DNA of 25,157 nucleotides from Kiritimatiellia bacterium (GTDB lineage Bacteria; Verrucomicrobiota; Kiritimatiellia; RFP12; UBA1067): NCBI GenBank assembly GCA_017547265.1, contig JAFYQC010000189.1, forward strand, positions 1-25,157. Reading direction: 5' to 3'. Both the position numbers and the translations under genes were made by a program. This document shows, piece after piece, positions 22,558 to 25,157 of the stretch. The notes below the pieces were generated by a model, which was given only the letters and a program-made list of their open reading frames with translations, made no database searches and was not told the DNA's origin. Numbering within the stretch: position 1 is the first letter of the stretch; the number at the start of each line of letters is the position of its first letter.

Positions 22558-23646
22558 TTATTTCCCGCCCTTCTTGAGATTGCATGTGCGGCAGAGCATC
22601 TGAAGGTTCTCGATCTTAGTGCGCCCGCCCTTCCACCACGGCGTGATATGGTCGCCATCCATGTCCTCGTAGGCGAATCGCTCGCCGCAAATCGCGCATT
22701 TGTGGCCCTGACGCTCGTATATAGTCCGCTTGTCTGCATCGTCGAACTTGCGAAGGTTCAGGAGACTAAAGTCGCGCTCGCCGCCAAGAACGAATTCATA
22801 CACGCCGCTCTTACGGCCGACTTCAGCATCGGCCATCAGCGACCTTACCCGCTCCTCGACCTCCTCCGGGTCATAGCGCTTCCCGCCGTACTTGGCGAAG
22901 AGAGGCCCCCACTCCAGCCCTTTCATTTCCTTTCGGTATTTCGGGAATAAAGTCTCGATCCAGTCAACAATACCCTTGAAGTACAGCCACTCCTCCATCG
23001 CCGACGTCTCATGCTGGCGAAGCGCCATGTAGTCCTTAACCGCCCCGCTACTTTTCCACTTCAACACCGTCGCGAGATAGTCCTGGCGGATCGGCTCGCC
23101 GCGCAGGTAGCAGCTGCCGAGCCCGTATGCGGGTCCGGACGGACGGGAGAAGTAACGCTTGAGGTCGGCAGTCCACGGCCCCGCATATACCGCGTTTAAA
23201 AGCTCCTGTTCCGTCAACTCCTCGCCAGCGATGTTGATTGTCTTGAACCACTCCAACTTCTCCGCGTCCGACCCCTCGCAGAAATAGACCATCAGCGGAT
23301 AGTCGAGGATCGCGTCCTGCTCCCCTTTCGTGAGGTTGCCGAAATAGCGGAACATATAGGCGAACTTCCCCGCGACATACTCGCACACCGAAAGCGTCCG
23401 CTGCTGTCCGTCGATGACCTCGTAAGTCCCGTCGCCGCGCACGGCCCAGTACATGACGTTAAGCGGATATCCCTTTGTCACAGTGTCGATCACGGCAACC
23501 TGCTGGTCGGGCTTGTAGATGAACTCCCGCTGGTACTTTGGCCGGACATCCAGCTTGCCGCCGTATGCGACAACGCCCTCGTCCTCGCTGTTGACGTATC
23601 CCGCGACAAGCTCGCGGACGGCTATCTTGTGAAGTTCTATATTCAT
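22558..23646 (-). CDS. DUF262 (GmrSD-N/ParB-like) protein with C-terminal HNH nuclease
   Basis: This 362-residue protein starts with a DUF262 domain: RPKYQREF at 35-42 and the hallmark IDGQQR at 78-83, the nucleotide-binding/hydrolysing motif of the ParB/DndB-like fold. The C-terminus is an HNH nuclease: CAIC (C317, C320), D332-H333, N347 and CRTC (C352, C355) for zinc and metal binding. The same domain pair occurs in GmrSD-type modification-dependent restriction enzymes. It lies 79 nt downstream of an EcoRI-family methyltransferase, so the two probably form a restriction-modification-like unit. The ATG at 23646 matches the family start (MNIELHKIAV) and has a GGAGG site about 12 nt upstream. 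Its GC content is visibly higher than that of the methyltransferase gene. Confidence 0.9.
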   Translation of the reverse strand: MNIELHKIAVRELVAGYVNSEDEGVVAYGGKLDVRPKYQREFIYKPDQQVAVIDTVTKGYPLNVMYWAVRGDGTYEVIDGQQRTLSVCEYVAGKFAYMFRYFGNLTKGEQDAILDYPLMVYFCEGSDAEKLEWFKTINIAGEELTEQELLNAVYAGPWTADLKRYFSRPSGPAYGLGSCYLRGEPIRQDYLATVLKWKSSGAVKDYMALRQHETSAMEEWLYFKGIVDWIETLFPKYRKEMKGLEWGPLFAKYGGKRYDPEEVEERVRSLMADAEVGRKSGVYEFVLGGERDFSLLNLRKFDDADKRTIYERQGHKCAICGERFAYEDMDGDHITPWWKGGRTKIENLQMLCRTCNLKKGGK

Positions 23647-23671
23647 GACACGATCAACCCTCCTCCTTCGT

Positions 23672-23729
23672 CGGCGCGGCAAATGCGCCGCGTCGAAATT
23701 ATGAGATTATGGTGCGGACGAAATCTCAT
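23672..23729 (-). promoter_or_regulatory. Two hairpins between the methyltransferase and DUF262-HNH genes
   Basis: ATGAGATT/AATCTCAT (23701-23708 and 23722-23729) forms an 8-bp stem that includes the methyltransferase stop codon. Closer to the DUF262 gene, CGCGGC/GCCGCG forms a 6-bp stem with a 6-nt loop. No T-run follows, so they may modulate translation or mRNA stability rather than terminate. Confidence 0.4.
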
Positions 23730-24742
23730 TTCGCCCTCCTTCGGATAATGATGCGGGAATACGGACACTTGTCCTTGCCATCGATCCTGTAGGCAACATC
23801 CGTTCTGCCACGATAGTTTTTCTTTACGCCTATCTGCTTCGCAAGGTCACCAGAACCCAAACCGACGATCTCAAATTGGTCAGGATTGTATTTCTCCAAA
23901 AAGGTATCTGGCACGCCCATTAGTCCGTGCCAATCTTCCGGAATGTCAGCCGACTTGCCAACATCAATTGCATCAAAGTTTGTGTATTTTGGGTAATCGT
24001 CTGGCCTGTATTTGCGTATAAACACATACTCTTCATGACGCTTTTCATGATCCAAGTTTGTAAACCAGGTGCAATTCCTGAACTTGACAAGCCCTTTATC
24101 TGGGTCATAAACTCCATTTGCAAATTCGCGTATATTCTCTTTAGGAATTGAGAAGAAAGCATTCCCAGCAGTGAATCCATACCCAAGCCATATCTTATTC
24201 GCCTTGATCAACTCAAATGTATCTTTGTAATGGATGGCATTCTGAGGTCCAATCACAAGAAACTTCTTGTCATATCTGACTAACTGCCTGATATACTCTA
24301 TGAAAAGCGAGAACGGTGGATTGGTGACAACAATATCAGCTTGCTTCAACAACTCAATGCACTCGTCACTTCTAAAATCACCATCGCCATTGAAATACCT
24401 GATTCCAATTTCTTCTGGATCAGGCACACGATTGCCGTTCTTATCACCAAGATATTCAAGCCAAATAGCTCGCTCGGAATTGTTCTGGCTGAACAGATCG
24501 CGTTCTTGATTCTTATAACATGTTGCGATAAGCCGTTTTAGCCCCAAGTCCTCAAACTTGTAGGAAAAATAATGGAAGAAATTGCTAACACGAGGGTCAT
24601 CGCAATTACAGAGGACCGTCTTGCCTTTAAAATGATGCTCATAATGCCGCAACTCTCGCTCAATGTCGCAGAGTTGCGTATAGAACTCGTCTTTCTTTGC
24701 TTTCTTCGCGTCACCAAGCTGTTTGTTTCCTGCTTTTGGCAT
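23726..24742 (-). CDS. EcoRI-family adenine-specific DNA methyltransferase
   Basis: This 338-residue protein follows the EcoRI methyltransferase closely in my memory of that sequence (326 residues): DEFYTQ (18-23) and CDIE, CNCDDPRVSNFF (45-56), DLGLKRLIA, GDGDFRS (119-125), the catalytic NPPF (141-144), KIWLG and the TNLD segment. It should transfer a methyl group from S-adenosylmethionine to adenine N6, possibly within GAATTC, although the target cannot be proven from sequence. The gene is clearly AT-richer than its neighbours (hand count 23 G/C of 60 at 24241-24300, against 41 of 60 at 22861-22920), a sign of transfer. The ATG has an AGAGG site 8 nt upstream, and that site lies inside a predicted stem. 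The DUF262-HNH gene follows. Confidence 0.95.
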   Translation of the reverse strand: MPKAGNKQLGDAKKAKKDEFYTQLCDIERELRHYEHHFKGKTVLCNCDDPRVSNFFHYFSYKFEDLGLKRLIATCYKNQERDLFSQNNSERAIWLEYLGDKNGNRVPDPEEIGIRYFNGDGDFRSDECIELLKQADIVVTNPPFSLFIEYIRQLVRYDKKFLVIGPQNAIHYKDTFELIKANKIWLGYGFTAGNAFFSIPKENIREFANGVYDPDKGLVKFRNCTWFTNLDHEKRHEEYVFIRKYRPDDYPKYTNFDAIDVGKSADIPEDWHGLMGVPDTFLEKYNPDQFEIVGLGSGDLAKQIGVKKNYRGRTDVAYRIDGKDKCPYSRIIIRRRAK

Positions 24743-24896
24743 TATAAGGGCCTCTCTTCAATGTGTTCAGTCGAGGCCCTGAGAAGCCCATGAATGCACA
24801 CGAAGAGAGGCCACGCTTGCGCGTAAACCTCACAACGAGTCGCATCCATTGAAATTTCTCAGGTTTCGACTGAACGACCGTTGCAGTTCCCTGCAA
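24743..24896 (-). promoter_or_regulatory. Structured 5' leader of the methyltransferase gene with interlocking helices
   Basis: On the transcript, helix S1 pairs 24866-24875 with 24765-24774 (10 bp) and 24856-24863 with 24778-24785 (8 bp). Helix S2 pairs 24802-24812 with 24749-24759 (11 bp, perfect), and the second arm of S2 contains the GAGAGG ribosome binding site of the methyltransferase. The order S1, S2, S1', S2' means they form a pseudoknot or are mutually exclusive. A further hairpin, TTGCAG/CTGCAA, lies at 24881-24896. Confidence 0.65.
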
Positions 24897-24910
24897 TTGA
24901 CAGACGCCCG

Positions 24911-24994
24911 GTGGGAGCGGGGAGAAGTGGTGGAGTGGAGAAGTGAGGGAGTGGAGGAGTTAACTCACCCACTCACAACTCTCAACTCATCAAC
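24911..24994. repeat. Heptanucleotide repeat array in the methyltransferase leader
   Basis: About twelve 7-nt units lie here, purine-rich (GTGGGAG, AGGGAGT) in the left half and pyrimidine-rich (ACCCACT, CTCAACT) in the right half. The halves meet at a 10-bp palindrome (GAGTTAACTC, 24957-24966), so the array can fold into an imperfect hairpin. The remaining bases from 24995 to 25058 show nothing else definite. Confidence 0.7.
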
Positions 24995-25058
24995 TTGCCC
25001 TTTTCCGTTTTCCGGACTATAACCCCGCGTCGCGCACACCGCCTCGCGGGATGTGAGT

Positions 25059-25088
25059 ATTATAGCGAAAACGCCACGCCCAAATCAA
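25059..25088 (-). promoter_or_regulatory. Promoter of the methyltransferase/DUF262-HNH operon
   Basis: A TATAAT at 25059-25064 is preceded, with an 18-nt spacer, by TTGATT (25083-25088). This is one of the few promoters here with a recognisable -35. It predicts a leader of about 310 nt. Beyond it, 25089-25157 shows no gene. Confidence 0.6.
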
Positions 25089-25157
25089 GCGCGGCAATTT
25101 GCGCGGACACGGCGGGGGTGTTTCGGCGGCATGCGAAGCGACGGCGTAAAAGACGGA

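Noticed and set aside
2102..22797. Avoidance of GAATTC because of the EcoRI-family methyltransferase
   Set aside because: GAATTC occurs at 2102, 4213, 21762 and 22792. That is about what base composition predicts, so no avoidance is visible and the target stays open.
24741..24746. TATAAT overlapping the methyltransferase start codon
   Set aside because: A transcript from it would start inside the gene, with no in-frame Met in the next 20 residues. It lacks the TG extension.
24911..24994. CRISPR array
   Set aside because: The units are 7 nt and contiguous with no unique spacers, and no cas gene is present.
1..25157. tRNA, rRNA, insertion sequences or phage attachment sites
   Set aside because: I found no cloverleaf with a TTCGAnTC-type T arm, no rRNA core motif, and no transposase or integrase frame on either strand.

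Overview
The window looks like a chromosomal segment of an uncultured PVC-group bacterium, most likely Kiritimatiellota from a gut or similar anaerobic habitat. The evidence is moderately high GC in the housekeeping genes, a PEP-CTERM sorting signal, a secretin fragment of the style I associate with Verrucomicrobia and relatives, many small signal-peptide proteins, and a two-component type acyl-CoA dehydratase activase that fits anaerobic life. The lineage call is inference; no rRNA gene is present. Every gene I can support (22) lies on the minus strand, so the region is read from position 25157 down to 1.

In reading order: (1) 25.1-22.6 kb, an AT-rich EcoRI-family adenine methyltransferase followed by a DUF262-HNH nuclease, behind a leader of about 310 nt with a heptanucleotide repeat array and two interlocking helices, one of which covers the methyltransferase ribosome binding site. 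(2) 22.5-18.2 kb, a tightly coupled trio: an EF-hand secreted protein, a 950-residue membrane-anchored metzincin-like protease, and a secreted partner. (3) 17.95-15.85 kb, a fused BadF/HgdC-type ATPase plus component-D-like protein with an extra four-cysteine motif. (4) 15.7-12.7 kb, three secreted proteins in an operon, then a PEP-CTERM protein with its own promoter and terminator. (5) 12.6-9.8 kb, a polytopic GT-C-like/TPR membrane protein overlapping dtd. (6) 9.7-7.4 kb, a secretin-domain protein and a secreted esterase-like hydrolase, each behind an almost identical promoter. (7) 7.2-2.0 kb, a coupled operon: serA, a GspF/PilC-like protein, an unknown protein, a DedA protein, a small membrane protein and an orphan OppD-type ATPase. 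(8) 1.8-1.5 kb, an HU-like protein with its own promoter and terminator. (9) 1338 to the window edge, the N-terminal part of a SWIM-SNF2 helicase whose start and ATPase region both carry heptad repeats.

Three themes cut across the genes. Nearly all operons start with an extended -10 box (TGGTATAAT or close) and little or no -35. Several genes begin so close to that box that their mRNAs should be leaderless or nearly so. Short tandem repeats with 7- or 9-nt units sit in promoters, leaders and inside reading frames. The best candidate for an undescribed system is the methyltransferase/DUF262-HNH pair with its structured leader; the metzincin trio is second.
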